From: Aurantiacibacter gangjinensis | GTDB lineage: Bacteria > Pseudomonadota > Alphaproteobacteria > Sphingomonadales > Sphingomonadaceae | NCBI RefSeq assembly: GCF_001886695.1 | Contig: NZ_CP018097.1 | Coordinates: 1,259,001-1,323,000 of the forward strand | DNA length: 64,000 bases | Direction of reading: 5' to 3' | In this document: positions 63,035 through 64,000 of the stretch, piece after piece | How positions within the stretch are numbered: the stretch's first letter is position 1 | How the letters are laid out: every line of letters begins with the position of its first letter | The notes under the pieces: generated by a model | Seen by the model: the letters and a program-made list of their open reading frames with translations, nothing else | Told to the model about the DNA's origin: nothing | Databases searched by the model: none | Made by a program: the position numbers and the translations under genes

Positions 63035-64000
63035 TCAGTTGAAGCGGAAGCCCACATCGACGCCGAAGGTCAGCGGCGGTGCGGCATAGACCTGGTTTAC
63101 GCTGGTGGTTGCGCGCCAGTAATCGCGGTCGGTCAGGTTCTTGCCCCAAAGGGTGAAGCGCCAGCGCTCATTCGCCGTTTCGAAACCGATGCGTGCATCG
63201 ATGCGCAGCCCCGGATCGACCAGCGAGCCCGGCGTATTGGAGACGAGGGCGAAGCTCTCGTCTTCCCAGGCAAAATCCGCGCCGAAAAAGACATCGCCGG
63301 GGCCGGTGAAAATGTCGTAATTGAAGCCGATCAGGCCCTTCCATTCGGGCGCGTTTTTGAGCGACAGATCGAGCGCGCAATCCACGATCTGCTGTTCGTA
63401 ATTGGCGGAGCCCGGCGTTGCCCCGCCGCAGGTCGGCCCTGCAGCGGTGGCGGTGGAGTTGGTCAAAAGGCCGGCCTGGTTGAAATTGACCTCGGTATAT
63501 TCGCCGTCGATCCAGCTGGCATTGCCGTAGATGGTCAGGCCGGAAACGGGGCGAATGCTCGCCTCGATTTCCACGCCCTGGATTTCGGCCTCGCCCGCAT
63601 TGATACGGGTGAAAGCGCCATTGGGCAGGGTGCCGCCAATCTGCAGGCCGGAGTAATCGTTGTAGAAATAGGTGGCGTTGAACGTACCGCGCCCGTCGAA
63701 GAACTGCGCGCGCACGCCGCCCTCAATGCTGTCGAGGCTTTCTTCATCCACCGGCGCGAAACAGGCCAGCGGGCTGAAGCAGTCCGGCGATCCGCCCGGC
63801 GTCTTGAAGCCGGTGGAATAGGAAGCATAAAGCAACAGGTCGTCGGTCAGCGAATAGTCGACCTTGGCCGTCCAGGTGATGTTATCGGTATCGAAATCGT
63901 TCTCGATCCCTGTGCCGAAGCCTGCCAGCGGGCCGCCCGCATTGCTCAGCACGGTGCGGTCTTCCGTCGTCCAGCGCAGGCCGCCCGTCAGGTTGAGCGC
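63035..64000 (-). CDS. TonB-dependent outer-membrane receptor (5' part outside window)
   Basis: The C-terminal 321 residues are visible and the frame is open at the right edge. The beta-barrel pattern is clear: 'LLLYASYSTGFKTPGG', 'NATYFYNDYSGLQIGG', 'AEIQGVEIEASIRPVSGLTIYGNASW', 'TLWGKNLTDRDYW', and the terminal aromatic strand 'GVDVGFRFN'. It resembles the large sphingomonad receptor group that takes up organic compounds as well as iron complexes. First visible gene of the leftward catabolic operon. Confidence 0.93.
   Translation of the reverse strand, partial: ALNLTGGLRWTTEDRTVLSNAGGPLAGFGTGIENDFDTDNITWTAKVDYSLTDDLLLYASYSTGFKTPGGSPDCFSPLACFAPVDEESLDSIEGGVRAQFFDGRGTFNATYFYNDYSGLQIGGTLPNGAFTRINAGEAEIQGVEIEASIRPVSGLTIYGNASWIDGEYTEVNFNQAGLLTNSTATAAGPTCGGATPGSANYEQQIVDCALDLSLKNAPEWKGLIGFNYDIFTGPGDVFFGADFAWEDESFALVSNTPGSLVDPGLRIDARIGFETANERWRFTLWGKNLTDRDYWRATTSVNQVYAAPPLTFGVDVGFRFN

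Noticed and set aside
1-64000. CRISPR array
   Set aside because: The only regular repeats are protein-coding modules or the short TTCCCTGC motif with irregular spacing; no repeat-spacer pattern or cas gene was seen.

Overview
The window looks like a chromosomal segment of an alphaproteobacterium, most likely Sphingomonadales (Erythrobacteraceae-like). The basis is high GC, TonB receptors, a LOV protein next to a CheB-CheR-HWE kinase, PPi-dependent phosphofructokinase, a PutA without a DNA-binding domain, and many ATGA/GTGA gene overlaps. The species assignment is inference.

Layout. (1) 1-19878 is the 3' part of one giant gene for a secreted, acidic, calcium-binding RTX / cadherin-like protein that enters from outside the window. 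It contains eight consecutive copies of a 97-residue module. (2) 19.9-28.7 kb is an accessory island with low gene density. It holds an XRE/ImmA pair, an orphan ubiquitin-conjugating-enzyme-like (E2) gene behind a Pro/Gly-rich mini-ORF, a PD-(D/E)XK nuclease-like gene downstream of a short reverse transcriptase, a lone XRE regulator, an exported hypothetical protein, and a phage-type ParB-methyltransferase with DUF5681. The island ends in a run of TTCCCTGC repeats. No integrase was found. (3) 28.7-33.0 kb is a light/chemosensory module: a LOV protein, the CheB-CheR-PAS-HWE kinase, and a single-domain response regulator. (4) 33.1-42.6 kb is housekeeping: GST, TrhO, a LysR regulator divergent from pirin-azoR-DoxX, PPi-phosphofructokinase and PutA.

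(5) 42.7-64 kb is a large catabolic locus. Two identical 18-bp palindromes (AATTTGTCCGGACAAATT) mark its control points. One lies just upstream of a methyltransferase operon (42698-45972). The other lies between two divergent operons. The leftward operon (52879 to 45988) encodes an alpha/beta hydrolase, a DUF3598-like protein, LeuC, LeuD, an HMG-CoA-lyase-family enzyme, a CaiB-type CoA-transferase and a VOC lipoprotein. The rightward operon (52988 to 57343) encodes an isochorismatase-family hydrolase, two imidase/PuuE-like deacetylases, an aldehyde dehydrogenase and a second DUF3598-like protein. A third operon converges on it from the right edge: TonB receptor, exported VOC protein, MFS transporter, VAO-type flavoprotein, a nitrilase-like protein whose catalytic Cys is Ser, and an unknown protein.

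Reading the families together, I infer a pathway that imports an unidentified compound, oxidises it, opens a cyclic imide, removes ammonia, and feeds a substituted maleate (for example citraconate) through LeuCD, the CoA-transferase and the lyase to acetyl-CoA or propionyl-CoA plus pyruvate. The enzyme families are well supported; the substrate is not.
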